From Salinicola aestuarinus (GTDB taxonomy: Bacteria; Pseudomonadota; Gammaproteobacteria; Pseudomonadales; Halomonadaceae), in the NCBI RefSeq assembly GCF_003206645.1, contig NZ_PZJP01000008.1, positions 121,433-169,509 of the forward strand: a stretch of DNA of 48,077 bases, written 5' to 3'. This document shows, piece by piece, positions 19,832 through 28,205 of the stretch (position 1 is the stretch's first letter; every line of letters begins with the position of its first letter). A model generated the notes under the pieces. It searched no databases, was not told where the DNA came from, and saw only the letters and a list, made by a program, of their open reading frames with translations. The translations under genes were made by a program, and so were the position numbers.

Positions 19832-20839
19832 ATGGCGACCAGCCGATACTTCGCGCTCAATCAGTTTCCGCAAGGCATGCCGCGTAGAGAAGATTTCACG
19901 CTGCACGAGGTGACGCTACCGGCGCTGGATCACAACGAAGTGCGTATCCAGAACCGTTGGCTATCCGTCGATCCCTACATGCGCGGCCGCATGACCGGTG
20001 CCAAAACGTATATTGAACCCTATGAGCTGGGGCAGCCGATGGACGGCGCGGCCGTGGGCGAGGTCATCGAGTCGAATCACGCGCAATTCCAGCTTGGAGA
20101 TACGGTGCGTCATATGGGCGGCTGGCGCGATGTTGCGCAGCTTCCCGGCAGCGATATAGAACGCTTGCCCGAGTATGAGGTTCCTCCTCAGGCCTTTCTT
20201 GGCGTACTCGGTATGCCGGGCATGACCGCCTGGACAGGGCTCAATCGTATCGCGCGCATGCAGGAAGGCGACCGCGTCCTGGTCAGTGCGGCTTCCGGCG
20301 CCGTGGGGTCGCTTGCCGTGCAGCTCGCCAAGGCTGCTGGCTGTCACGTCGTCGGTGTCGCGGGTAGTGACGACAAGTGTCAGTGGCTCGAGGAGCACGG
20401 GATACAGGCGGTCAATTATCGGGGCAAAGATGCCGCCGCACTAACCGACGCTCTTCGTGACGCGTCTTCCGAGGGCTTCGATGTCTATTACGAAAACGTC
20501 GGGGGCCCGCTCTTGGAAGCTGCACTTGCCAATCTGCGGGACCATGCACGTATTGCGATCTGTGGATTGATCGATCGTTACAATGACACTGAAGCCGGCG
20601 CGGGGCCCAGCAACATCAACCAGCTTCTCTTTCGCAAAGCGAAGATGGAAGGCTTCATCGTGATGGAGCACTGGGGTTACTACACTGAATTTCTGAGCCA
20701 AGTCGCGCCTTTCGTTGAAAAAGGTGCGATCGACTATCGCGAGACGGTCGAGGAGGGGCTTGAAAGTACGCCGGATGCGTTCATCAGACTTTTCCAAGGC
20801 AGTAACTTTGGCAAGATGCTCGTCAAATTGACTGGCTGA
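19832..20839 (+). CDS. NADP-dependent oxidoreductase, medium-chain reductase family (CurA/LTB4-dehydrogenase-like)
   Basis: Zinc-free MDR-family reductase acting on activated double bonds of enones or enals; the true substrate is unknown. The N-terminal GroES-like domain includes LSVDPYMRGRM, and the Rossmann domain has AASGAVGSLAVQLAKAAGCHVVGVAGS (about residues 149-176 region) and the family tyrosine-rich YYENVGG. 335 residues, typical (E. coli CurA is 345). It resembles curA-type proteins but I withhold the symbol. Its ribosome-binding site lies within the preceding terminator stem; it converges on the cysteine-cluster gene. Confidence 0.9.
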   Translation: MATSRYFALNQFPQGMPRREDFTLHEVTLPALDHNEVRIQNRWLSVDPYMRGRMTGAKTYIEPYELGQPMDGAAVGEVIESNHAQFQLGDTVRHMGGWRDVAQLPGSDIERLPEYEVPPQAFLGVLGMPGMTAWTGLNRIARMQEGDRVLVSAASGAVGSLAVQLAKAAGCHVVGVAGSDDKCQWLEEHGIQAVNYRGKDAAALTDALRDASSEGFDVYYENVGGPLLEAALANLRDHARIAICGLIDRYNDTEAGAGPSNINQLLFRKAKMEGFIVMEHWGYYTEFLSQVAPFVEKGAIDYRETVEEGLESTPDAFIRLFQGSNFGKMLVKLTG

Positions 20840-20875
20840 TATTTTATACCGTTACCTTGAGTCAGCGAACACCGT

Positions 20876-21127
20876 TCATCCTGTCTCTTTTTCCCAGCGG
20901 GCGAGAATCGTCAGTGCCTCTTCTCGGCTATCGCCGCAAAGCTCGGGGTCGTGATCGAAGCGGAGACACACCGCCGGTCGCTTTGGGTCGCCAAACAGTC
21001 GGCAGAGGTTATCGTCGTCGAGATTGATGCAGCGAACGCCGGCGGGCTTACCCGCCGGCATGCCGGGAATGGAAGAGGTGATGGACGGTGCAATACAGCA
21101 GGCACCGCAGCCGACCCTACAGCTCAT
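20876..21127 (-). CDS. YkgJ-type cysteine-cluster protein
   Basis: 83-residue protein of the YkgJ/UPF0153 family, thought to bind zinc or iron; role unknown. It has the opening pattern Cys-x3-Cys-x2-Cys-Cys (SCRVGCGACC) followed by three further segments with single cysteines (GVRCINL, LCRLF, AVCLRF, LCGDS), for eight or nine cysteines in all. Last gene of the leftward queuosine-precursor cluster, 21 bp after queD, so probably cotranscribed. A Gly-rich Shine-Dalgarno (AGGGG) precedes the ATG. Confidence 0.85.
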   Translation of the reverse strand: MSCRVGCGACCIAPSITSSIPGMPAGKPAGVRCINLDDDNLCRLFGDPKRPAVCLRFDHDPELCGDSREEALTILARWEKETG

Positions 21128-21148
21128 TGTGGAGCCCCTGACTTAACG

Positions 21149-21991
21149 TCATCGTCCCACGGCCTCGGCGAGAGCACCCTTGTCGATGCCTTCGAACGCC
21201 TGGACGCGAATGGAACCGGGGGTGGTTTTGGCGACGTTGCGTGCGATCCATGCGGCGATATGCTCGACGGTCGTTGGCGAGTCCAGCACATGGCATTGGG
21301 CCTCGGGCATCCGGAGTTGAAACTGCCCCTGGGCCGATCGGTAACGCACCGTGAGTCGCTCATCGGCGTCGCGGACATCGGCAATGTCGCTACTGTCGAC
21401 CAGATAGCTGTTATTCAGTATCGTCGACCAGTGTTCCTCCAGATCGATATTACGCTCACCGTCCTGCCAGATCCGTAGATGCGATCGATGCCCGTGGGCG
21501 ATTCGCTGGCAGTTGCCTGCGTGGTGCTTCAGTCCGTGGCTGTAACGATAGATAGCGCCGTCCGGCGTCTCTTCACGCAGCCGGATTCGAATGGCCTCGA
21601 CTCGTGTAGGCAGTCGCTTGTTCAGCTCCTGACTAATATGCGTTTCGATGCGTTCGGCCGTGACCTGTGCCCAAGGAAGGAGAGTGAAGGCTTGGCGCGG
21701 GGCGCGGATGTCGATCGAGTAAGGCAGTTCCGCCGTGAGGTGCAGTCCCTCGAGGCACTCCTCGACCTTGACCCCGCCGCCATGACTCGGCACCAATAGC
21801 GTGTGATCGACACCTGCGTCGATGCGAGACTTGATCCAGGGTTTGACCTCGCCGAAATCGAAGAGCATGCCGTCTTCACCGAGCTCGCCGTCAAGTTCGA
21901 CATCAACGTGCCAGCTGGCGCCCATCAGGCCGTGCTGTGGAGACCAGATCGACACATCGAGGTTGGTCAGGTTGTTAACAAATAAGGTCAT
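21149..21991 (-). CDS. queD: 6-carboxytetrahydropterin synthase, tandem two-domain form
   Basis: Converts dihydroneopterin triphosphate to 6-carboxy-tetrahydropterin in preQ0/queuosine synthesis. At 280 residues it is about twice a normal QueD (about 120) and reads as two T-fold domains. Domain 1 (about 1-145) keeps DFGEVK, the Asp62-His63 pair and an REETP glutamate but has GASWH in place of the zinc motif. Domain 2 (about 146-280) carries His152, Cys161 and His166-Gly-His168 and a late glutamate but lacks the Asp-His pair. Active sites may therefore be composite. The start at 21991 overlaps the queE stop (TGATG); an in-frame start 15 codons earlier lies inside queE. Confidence 0.88.
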   Translation of the reverse strand: MTLFVNNLTNLDVSIWSPQHGLMGASWHVDVELDGELGEDGMLFDFGEVKPWIKSRIDAGVDHTLLVPSHGGGVKVEECLEGLHLTAELPYSIDIRAPRQAFTLLPWAQVTAERIETHISQELNKRLPTRVEAIRIRLREETPDGAIYRYSHGLKHHAGNCQRIAHGHRSHLRIWQDGERNIDLEEHWSTILNNSYLVDSSDIADVRDADERLTVRYRSAQGQFQLRMPEAQCHVLDSPTTVEHIAAWIARNVAKTTPGSIRVQAFEGIDKGALAEAVGR

Positions 21992-22644
21992 CAGTCGATT
22001 CCCGCAATTTTGTGAGTCTGCAGCGAGAGTCGCCATTCGGGGTGCGTCATGCAGTACTCGACGGCTTCTTGCATGGGCCGACGATCCGATGCAATCGTGG
22101 TATGTGAGAGATCCATCGGCTGCAGATAGAAGTGTTCGAACGCCATCGTTACGAAGTCCGCCGGGTCGACGCCCACCTGAGGATAAACCAGTTTGAGTTC
22201 ATGGCCGTGCGTTTGAACGAGGGCGTTGGTGCCTTTAGGGCTGACGCAGATCCAGTCGATGCCGAGCGGTGCCTCGAGCGTGCCATTGGTCTCTACGGCG
22301 ATCTCGAAGCCACGCGCGTGCATGGCATCGATCAGTGCCGAATCCAACTGAAGTAGGGGTTCACCACCGGTGAAGACGACGTAGCGCTTGGCGAGATCCC
22401 CAGCCGCTTCTGGCCAGAGCGCCGCCAGGTAGTCGGCCAGTGCGTTGGCGTCAGTGAAGCGACCGCCGTTCTGGCCGTCAACGCCGAGGAAGTCGGTGTC
22501 GCAAAAGGTGCAGCGAGCCGTTTGACGATCCTGCTCTCGACCGGACCATAGGTTACACCCGGTGAAACGACAGAAAACGCTGGCGCGTCCCGCCTGGCCG
22601 CCTTCGCCTTGCAGAGTGTAGAAAGCTTCTTTGACGCTATACAT
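21991..22644 (-). CDS. queE: 7-carboxy-7-deazaguanine synthase
   Basis: Radical SAM enzyme converting carboxytetrahydropterin to 7-carboxy-7-deazaguanine, the step after QueD. The 4Fe-4S motif has the QueE-specific form Cys-x14-Cys-x2-Cys (GCNLWSG... CTFCDTDF) rather than the canonical Cys-x3-Cys-x2-Cys; the N-terminal YTLQGEGGQAGRASVFCRF and the SAM-binding FTGGEPLLQ are clear. 217 residues, normal. Overlaps queD by one base. Confidence 0.96.
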   Translation of the reverse strand: MYSVKEAFYTLQGEGGQAGRASVFCRFTGCNLWSGREQDRQTARCTFCDTDFLGVDGQNGGRFTDANALADYLAALWPEAAGDLAKRYVVFTGGEPLLQLDSALIDAMHARGFEIAVETNGTLEAPLGIDWICVSPKGTNALVQTHGHELKLVYPQVGVDPADFVTMAFEHFYLQPMDLSHTTIASDRRPMQEAVEYCMTHPEWRLSLQTHKIAGID

Positions 22645-22739
22645 GTCGAGCTCGTTGCAGACCTAGAGTGGATGCAGTGCAGGCGTTAACGTTCGACGTC
22701 GACTGCCTCGACGTTCGAGACCCAAGTGAGGCCGGTCGA

Positions 22740-23420
22740 TCACGCGTAGGGAAGGGGGTCCGTTTCACCCCAATGGGCGAAGGCGGCGAGCCGTTCTCGG
22801 CAACTGCCGCACTCGCCGCAGGCCTTCGCTTCACCGAGATAACAGGTCCAAGTCTTGGCATAGTCCAGACGCATCTGGATTCCCTCTTCGAGAATCTCTG
22901 CCTTGGTGCGCTCGAGGTAGGGCGCGCGAATCTCGACCGCCTCGAAATTGGCGATGGCGGCCACATCGTTCATGCGTTGCACGAACTCCGGCCGGCAATC
23001 CGGGTAGAGAACGTGGTCACCGCCATGGGCGCCGTAAAAGCAGATCGAGGCACCGATGTTCACGGCATAGCCTACCGCCAGCGACAGCAGGATCATGTTC
23101 CGGTTGGGGACGACCGTATCCGTAAGATTGTCACCGTCGTACTCACCTTTTGGAATCTCTCGATCCGGATCGGTCAGCGCGGAATTACCGACTAGCTGAT
23201 GAATCGCGCGGATATCGACGACTCGGTGGGAAATATCGTTCTCACGACAGACCGAAGCTGCGACTTCAAGCTCCTTGGCATGGCGCTGTCCATAATTGAA
23301 CGAGAGCGCGTGAACGCGATACCCCTCTCGAATGGCGCGATGCAGCACGGTATATGAATCCATCCCGCCGGAGTAGATCACGACGGCGGCAGGGCTATGG
23401 GAATCCTTGGCGGAAGGCAT
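22740..23420 (-). CDS. queC: 7-cyano-7-deazaguanine (preQ0) synthase
   Basis: ATP- and ammonia-dependent conversion of 7-carboxy-7-deazaguanine to preQ0. The PP-loop is YSGGMDSYT near the N-terminus, the substrate region includes [10 protein letters not shown] and GAHGGDH, and the C-terminal zinc motif is in the [11 protein letters not shown] segment with an upstream cysteine in TWTCYLG. 226 residues. It follows the asparaginase gene by 9 bp and precedes queE by 95 bp. Confidence 0.96.
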   Translation of the reverse strand: MPSAKDSHSPAAVVIYSGGMDSYTVLHRAIREGYRVHALSFNYGQRHAKELEVAASVCRENDISHRVVDIRAIHQLVGNSALTDPDREIPKGEYDGDNLTDTVVPNRNMILLSLAVGYAVNIGASICFYGAHGGDHVLYPDCRPEFVQRMNDVAAIANFEAVEIRAPYLERTKAEILEEGIQMRLDYAKTWTCYLGEAKACGECGSCRERLAAFAHWGETDPLPYA

Positions 23421-23429
23421 ACGGTCAAC

Positions 23430-24518
23430 CTATGAGAGATCTTCTGCCCGCCGGGCCGCATGGGACGCCGGCGACGCGCTGCGCTCGCCACTGAGCGGAG
23501 TCAGAAAGCGCCGTCTAAGCTCGGGCAGGGGCAGTTGCTGAGAAATGAGGTGCAAGAGCTTACAGAAGGCGGCTTCGGTCGTCATGTCGTCGGCGGAAAG
23601 AACGCCTATCTCGTTGAGTATCTCGCCGTTGGCATAAGCGCCGATGGTCACACCGCCGACTGGACACTGGCTAACCGCCACTAATGTCTTGCCGGCCCCC
23701 ACGGCGTGAGCGAGGGCCGCTATCAGCGCAGGGTCCTCGGGGATATTACCGCTGCCCCAGCACTCGAGTACGGCACCACGGACCGAATCGATGCTCAGCC
23801 ACTGAGTCATGAGCGCGGCGTCGATGCCCGGCCAGAGCGGTAGTCGAACCACGCTCGCCGTGGCAGGTAGTGGGAGCAGTTCAAACCGCGGGGCGCCCTG
23901 CGCGGGGAGGCACCGCTCGGTGTAAAGTCGCGGCTGTCCTTCGACAATCTCCCCGAGCACGGGATAGTTGGGTGTCTCGAAGCCACGGGTATCGTGCGTA
24001 TAGGTCTTGCGGGCCCGGCTACCGCGAAGCAGACGCCCATCGAAGACGATTCCGACTTCGCGAAGCGTGTCGGAGGCGGCAAACGCCAACGATGCCTCAA
24101 GGTTCGCCAGCGCATCGCTTGAGGCCGCACCGAGCGGCTGTTGTGATCCGGTGATGATGACTGGCTTGGTCAGGCCCTGGAGCTGGAAGGCCAGCGTCGA
24201 GGCAAGCCAGGCCAGCGTGTCCGTCCCGTGAAGAATCACGAACCCGCTGTATTCCTGATAGCACCCCGCGATCTGCTCGGCGATGCCAGACCAGTCCGAC
24301 GGCTTGGCACTGCTCGAATCGATGGGCGCGGCGCTCTCCTGAAGCTCGTACAACGGTAGTGCCGCACGCCGCTGCATCGGTAGTGTGGCAAGTTCCGACT
24401 CCATGAGGTTGGCGAAGTCGACGCCCGGTTCTAATCCCCGCGGACCGGGTCGCATGCCGATCGTGCCGCCGGCGTAAATGACCAGTATGCGGCTAGTGAC
24501 CTCCACCGTATTCTGCAC
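23430..24518 (-). CDS. ansA: Type I (cytoplasmic) L-asparaginase
   Basis: Hydrolyses L-asparagine to aspartate and ammonia. The first catalytic threonine is in YAGGTIGM, the second with its aspartate in HGTDTLAW, and SRARKTYTHD supplies the lysine. No signal peptide, so the low-affinity cytosolic type. I chose the GTG at 24518 because GGGGAG lies at good distance; another GTG at 24554 would overlap the CBS gene by 17 bp. That gives 362 residues, slightly above the 338 of E. coli AnsA, with a charged C-terminal extension. It lies between a CBS-domain gene and queC in an apparent operon. Confidence 0.9.
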   Translation of the reverse strand: MQNTVEVTSRILVIYAGGTIGMRPGPRGLEPGVDFANLMESELATLPMQRRAALPLYELQESAAPIDSSSAKPSDWSGIAEQIAGCYQEYSGFVILHGTDTLAWLASTLAFQLQGLTKPVIITGSQQPLGAASSDALANLEASLAFAASDTLREVGIVFDGRLLRGSRARKTYTHDTRGFETPNYPVLGEIVEGQPRLYTERCLPAQGAPRFELLPLPATASVVRLPLWPGIDAALMTQWLSIDSVRGAVLECWGSGNIPEDPALIAALAHAVGAGKTLVAVSQCPVGGVTIGAYANGEILNEIGVLSADDMTTEAAFCKLLHLISQQLPLPELRRRFLTPLSGERSASPASHAARRAEDLS

Positions 24519-24537
24519 GGAACTCTTCTCCCCGGCG

Positions 24538-25164
24538 CTAGAGTTCGTGACCACGAACGACCTGGCAGATCGAAGCGAACGTTCTGGCTTCCGGGGGATG
24601 ATCGAGGTCGACGCCGAGCGAGCGGCTGATGTCGGACGCCGAGATCAATCCGCGCAGGCGAGCGCCGCCCTCGTCATCGGGTTCGGTGATCAGCAGGTGT
24701 TGATCACCCGAAGATTTCAACGTCTCGACCAGATCTCCGACGCTTGCGTGGGAGATGCGGGTGTAGGCGAGAGAGTGGAGTTCGCTTCGCGGTGTCTGGA
24801 TCATCTCGATCGTCACCTCGTCACGATCAATCCGATGCTTTTGCATGGCCAGCGTGACACGTCGACCGCCAATCAGCTCCTGAGCGTTGATGACACCCGT
24901 GAAATCGCCGTGGGCATTGATCGCCATTAGAAGCCGAACGCCTGCCTGCTTCATCGTGTCGAGTGCTTGGGCAACCGAACTTGAGGTGGACACCGTGTGG
25001 GGCTGGCTGACGCTGAAATCGGTCAGGAGTAGAACAGCAGCGCTGTCCAGCGTGACGGTCTGGGTGACGTCGGCCTTTGGATGAACGATACCGTTGACGC
25101 CGTCAAGACTATCCAGCGTCAGCGTCGTGAAATGAATTTTGGAAGGATGTGGTGTATTGGCCAT
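24538..25164 (-). CDS. CBS-domain pair protein
   Basis: 208-residue protein made almost wholly of two CBS motifs (about residues 50-105, DFSVSQPHTVSTSSSVAQAL to GVINAQELIG, and 125-190, to GLISASDISRSLG). CBS pairs bind adenine nucleotides and usually regulate a partner; no catalytic domain is fused here. The ATG at 25164 has AGGGAGA upstream; the frame runs 32 codons further without support. It heads the leftward asparaginase-queC-queE-queD cluster, so it could regulate one of these enzymes, but that is only inference from position. Confidence 0.85.
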   Translation of the reverse strand: MANTPHPSKIHFTTLTLDSLDGVNGIVHPKADVTQTVTLDSAAVLLLTDFSVSQPHTVSTSSSVAQALDTMKQAGVRLLMAINAHGDFTGVINAQELIGGRRVTLAMQKHRIDRDEVTIEMIQTPRSELHSLAYTRISHASVGDLVETLKSSGDQHLLITEPDDEGGARLRGLISASDISRSLGVDLDHPPEARTFASICQVVRGHEL

Positions 25165-25300
25165 CGCTAAATCTCCCTGGTAAATGATGCGACCGGCGGA
25201 GTCGATCCGGTGAAGTGGTCTAAGCCGGCATGACAGGTGACGTCGGCGCTCCGCGAACACGCCAAACGTAGAGGGTGTCCCTGTCAGGCGCGATTACCGC

Positions 25301-25801
25301 TCAAAGATATTGATGCAGGTCACCTCGAACGCTATCGAGGAAAGTGATGAAGCGCGTGTCGCGAGCGTCGTCCTGGCGATCGGCTCGGCAGCCGAGTTTC
25401 ATCGACTTGCTGACCAGCAGCTCGTCGTAGATATCTAGCGTCACCTTCTTTGGACTGTCCGCGGAAGGTTGGATGTCGCCCTCCTCGAGAGTGAAGGTCT
25501 CGAACAGTGTGGCGCGGATGCGGGTGGTCCCGCCTTCCGCCAGGACTCGGCGCACGAAAAGCCAGCCTTCACAGGCCAGGTTGTCGCCGTCGTCGCGTTG
25601 GCGCTGGAAAAGCGTGCGGTAGCTTGCGCCTTCCTTGGCGGCGCGATCCGCCATGCTGCGGTAAGCCTCGGTGACACGCGAGGCCATGGCACCCGTCTCC
25701 GCCAGTTTCTGCACCGCTGCCCGATGTTCGCGTACCAGCTGTTCCTGTCGCTGAAAGCGCAGCCACATGCGATAGTCGGCCTGCAGGGAGTTCGCGTCCA
25801 T
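25301..25801 (-). CDS. Hypothetical protein adjacent to flagellar genes
   Basis: 166 residues, not recognised. The first half is strongly charged and helical-looking with many Arg, Gln and Glu (RQEQLVREHRAAVQKL), the middle has a tryptophan/phenylalanine patch (CEGWLFVRRVL), and the C-terminal third looks beta-rich then acidic. No signal peptide or membrane helix; only two cysteines. A good AGGAG precedes the ATG, supporting a real gene. It is divergent from fliD across 263 bp and about 136 bp upstream of the CBS gene on the same strand. A role in motility or in the que cluster cannot be told from sequence. Confidence 0.75.
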   Translation of the reverse strand: MDANSLQADYRMWLRFQRQEQLVREHRAAVQKLAETGAMASRVTEAYRSMADRAAKEGASYRTLFQRQRDDGDNLACEGWLFVRRVLAEGGTTRIRATLFETFTLEEGDIQPSADSPKKVTLDIYDELLVSKSMKLGCRADRQDDARDTRFITFLDSVRGDLHQYL

Positions 25802-25947
25802 GTGTGCTCCTGGTAGTCACGGATTGTCAGCCGCCTATGATCGCTCATCCGGTCTCTCTATGACCACCCAAAGGGTGAATTGCTCCTTGCGCACCGATCG
25901 AAGAGCAGCATCACTCAATTTCTGCTGTCGGCGGACCTCTCCGGATC

Positions 25948-25975
25948 TAAAGTTTTGCTCTCTATCAGCCGATGA
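25948..25975 (+). promoter_or_regulatory. Sigma-28 (FliA) promoter for fliD
   Basis: TAAAGTTT (25948-25955), 12 bp, GCCGATGA (25968-25975): full match to the -35 and seven of eight to the -10, one base over the usual 11-bp spacer. About 90 bp before the fliD start. Confidence 0.75.
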
Positions 25976-26064
25976 GGCGATTAGACCGCGGAAAGCCTAC
26001 CTTCTCCGCGATTACGGTTATCCGTGGCGTGTTACAAAAGGCGCCAGTCATTGGGAGAGACATC

Positions 26065-27396
26065 ATGGCGAGCATATCGTCCCTCGGTGTAGGGTCAGGG
26101 CTTGACCTCAACGGCCTGCTCGATCAGTTGCGGAGCGCTGAGAATCAAAAACTCACGCCGATCGTCGACCAGCAGAAGAGCTACAACACGAAGCTGTCCG
26201 CATTCGGGAAGCTCGAGAACTCTCTCGAGTCACTCCGCGATTCGCTCGATAAGCTGAACGATGCCGAGACGTTCTCTGCCGTGAAAAGCTCCATTTCCGG
26301 GGACGCGGTATCCGTTACCACCACCAGCGATGCGGTGGCCGGTCGATACGACATCGAGGTTTCTCAGCTTGCCAAGGCACACTCCATGGCGTCAGCCCCC
26401 GGCCAGTTCGAAGGGCCTGAATCAGCGTTTGGCTCTGCGGGACAGCTGACGCTGGGTGACGGCGATACGGCAGTCACGCTGGATTACAGCACTGACGACA
26501 CGCTTGCCAGCTTCACCAAGAAAATCAACGATGCTGACACCGGTGTCTCCGCCTCGATGGTCAACGACGGCAGCGGCTACCGATTGGTGCTGACAGCCAA
26601 GGAAACGGGCACTGAATCGGCGATCAATGTCAGCGACACCGGTAGCGCCTTCGGATTCGCGACCACCGTAGAAGCCCAGGATGCCAAGCTCAACGTCAAC
26701 GGTGTCGACATCGTGAGTCAGTCCAATACCGTCGAGGAGGCGTTGCAGGGGGCGACGCTGGAGCTGACCGGGACCACCGAGGCGGCGACGCTATCGGTCT
26801 CGAAGGATACAGAGTCGATGGAGGAGGCCGTTCAGTCCTTCGTCAAGGCGTATAACTCCTTCCAGACTACCGCCGACAGCCTGACGTCCTACAACACTGA
26901 AACCGATGCGGCAGGCGCACTGCTGGGTAACTCGACGATGCGCAGCGTTGAGTCCCGGCTTCGTGAAGCCTTGAGTTTCGGCGCTGGCGGCGACGCGATT
27001 TCCCGGCTCTCCGACCTCGGGATCGAGAGAGAGCGCAACGGCCAGCTCAAGGTCGACGATGACAAGCTCAGCGCGGCGATTACGTCCGATAGTGCCGCCG
27101 TCAGCCGGTTCTTTGGTGGCGAAGACGAGGACGGCGGCTTTGCCGGTAGCTTCAATGGCAAGCTGGACTCGATTCTCGACGAAGGCGGCCTTCTTGAATC
27201 GGCCACCAACGGGATCGACAGCTCGTTGGAGCGAGTGAAGGACCGCTACTCGCGCACCCAGGACACCATCAACTCGACGATCGATCGTTACCGTAAGCAG
27301 TTTTCCCAGTTGGACAGCATGGTCGCGCAGATGAACTCGACCAGTAGCTATCTCACACAGCAGTTCAACTCTCTCAACGCCCAGCTCAACCAGTAA
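26065..27396 (+). CDS. fliD: Flagellar filament cap protein (hook-associated protein 2)
   Basis: Exported protein forming the cap that folds flagellin onto the growing filament. The N-terminus SISSLGVGSGLDLNGLLDQL is the conserved FliD signature, and both termini form heptad-rich helices (residues 1-70 and the last 60, ending TSSYLTQQFNSLNAQL); the middle is serine/threonine/asparagine-rich and exposed. Translation starts at 26065 rather than 31 codons earlier, which would precede the signature. 443 residues. First gene of fliD-fliS-fliT with a sigma-28 promoter upstream. Confidence 0.96.
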   Translation: MASISSLGVGSGLDLNGLLDQLRSAENQKLTPIVDQQKSYNTKLSAFGKLENSLESLRDSLDKLNDAETFSAVKSSISGDAVSVTTTSDAVAGRYDIEVSQLAKAHSMASAPGQFEGPESAFGSAGQLTLGDGDTAVTLDYSTDDTLASFTKKINDADTGVSASMVNDGSGYRLVLTAKETGTESAINVSDTGSAFGFATTVEAQDAKLNVNGVDIVSQSNTVEEALQGATLELTGTTEAATLSVSKDTESMEEAVQSFVKAYNSFQTTADSLTSYNTETDAAGALLGNSTMRSVESRLREALSFGAGGDAISRLSDLGIERERNGQLKVDDDKLSAAITSDSAAVSRFFGGEDEDGGFAGSFNGKLDSILDEGGLLESATNGIDSSLERVKDRYSRTQDTINSTIDRYRKQFSQLDSMVAQMNSTSSYLTQQFNSLNAQLNQ

Positions 27397-27403
27397 TAGC
27401 GAG

Positions 27404-27820
27404 ATGACAATGATCAATAGACGTGGCGCGGGCGCCTATGCCCGAGTAGGCGTCGAGTCGTCGGTGATGTCTGCCGATCCTCATCAGCTCATCGTCATGC
27501 TGTTCGACGGTGCGCAGGCTGCCATCAGTAGTGCCAAACTACATATGGAAGATGGCAATCGTGCGGCGAAAGGCGCGGCGATCTCCAAAGCGATCGATAT
27601 CGTCAATAATGGACTGGCGGCTGCACTCGATCATGAGAAAGGCGGCGAGATATCTGGCAATTTGGGTCGTCTTTACGATTTCGTCGGGCGACTGCTGCTC
27701 CAGGCCAATCTCAAGGATGACCCCGAGGCGTTAGATCGGGCCGCGGCAATTCTCGACAACATTGGTGCCGGCTGGCGAGAGCTTCGTCAAAACTCGGCCC
27801 CGCTTGCCGAAGGAGCGTGA
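27404..27820 (+). CDS. fliS: Flagellin export chaperone FliS
   Basis: Cytosolic chaperone that binds the flagellin C-terminus and prevents premature polymerisation. The family features are a helical bundle with AYARVGVESSVMSADPHQLIVMLFDGA near the start and the later GGEISGNLGRLYDFVGRLL. 138 residues, slightly above the usual 125-135. It starts 7 bp after fliD; a second ATG two codons inside (27410) is an alternative start. Confidence 0.94.
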   Translation: MTMINRRGAGAYARVGVESSVMSADPHQLIVMLFDGAQAAISSAKLHMEDGNRAAKGAAISKAIDIVNNGLAAALDHEKGGEISGNLGRLYDFVGRLLLQANLKDDPEALDRAAAILDNIGAGWRELRQNSAPLAEGA

Positions 27821-27824
27821 CATC

Positions 27825-28205
27825 ATGGCCCAGCAAACCTCATTAGCCGACCGCTACGCAGAGTTGCTGGAGGTTTCCACACGCATGCTCGGCTATGCCG
27901 AGCAGCAGGAGTGGGAGGCTCTGGTGCAGTGCGAGGCTCGCTATCTCGTCGAGCTCGATCAAGTTCGAGCGCTCGACGCCGTGACGCAGCCCTCGGACGC
28001 CGAGAAGCGTGAGAAGCTCGCGCTGCTCGAGCGCATTCTCGAGCAGGATGCCCGGACGCGTGAGCTGCTCGATGCGCGGCGGGAAGAGCTGAGCCAGTTG
28101 CTGGGAGACTCGAGACGCCAGCAGGCCGTCAGTCAGGCCTATCACGGCGGCGTGAGTCACATGGCCTCCAGGAATCGCACGGTTACTGCCGACGAGCGAC
28201 CGTGA
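27825..28205 (+). CDS. fliT: Flagellar export chaperone FliT
   Basis: 126-residue, almost entirely helical acidic/basic protein with three predicted helices, in the canonical place after fliS. FliT is the chaperone for FliD and, in enterics, an anti-FlhDC factor that feeds back on class 2 genes. Sequence conservation in this family is weak, so position and size carry much of the assignment. Starts 4 bp after the fliS stop; its own stop overlaps the GTG of the next gene. Confidence 0.8.
   Translation: MAQQTSLADRYAELLEVSTRMLGYAEQQEWEALVQCEARYLVELDQVRALDAVTQPSDAEKREKLALLERILEQDARTRELLDARREELSQLLGDSRRQQAVSQAYHGGVSHMASRNRTVTADERP

Noticed and set aside
22637..22966. Open frame between queE and queC
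   Set aside because: Runs mostly through queC in another frame; the remaining 95-bp gap shows no gene or preQ1-type riboswitch pattern.
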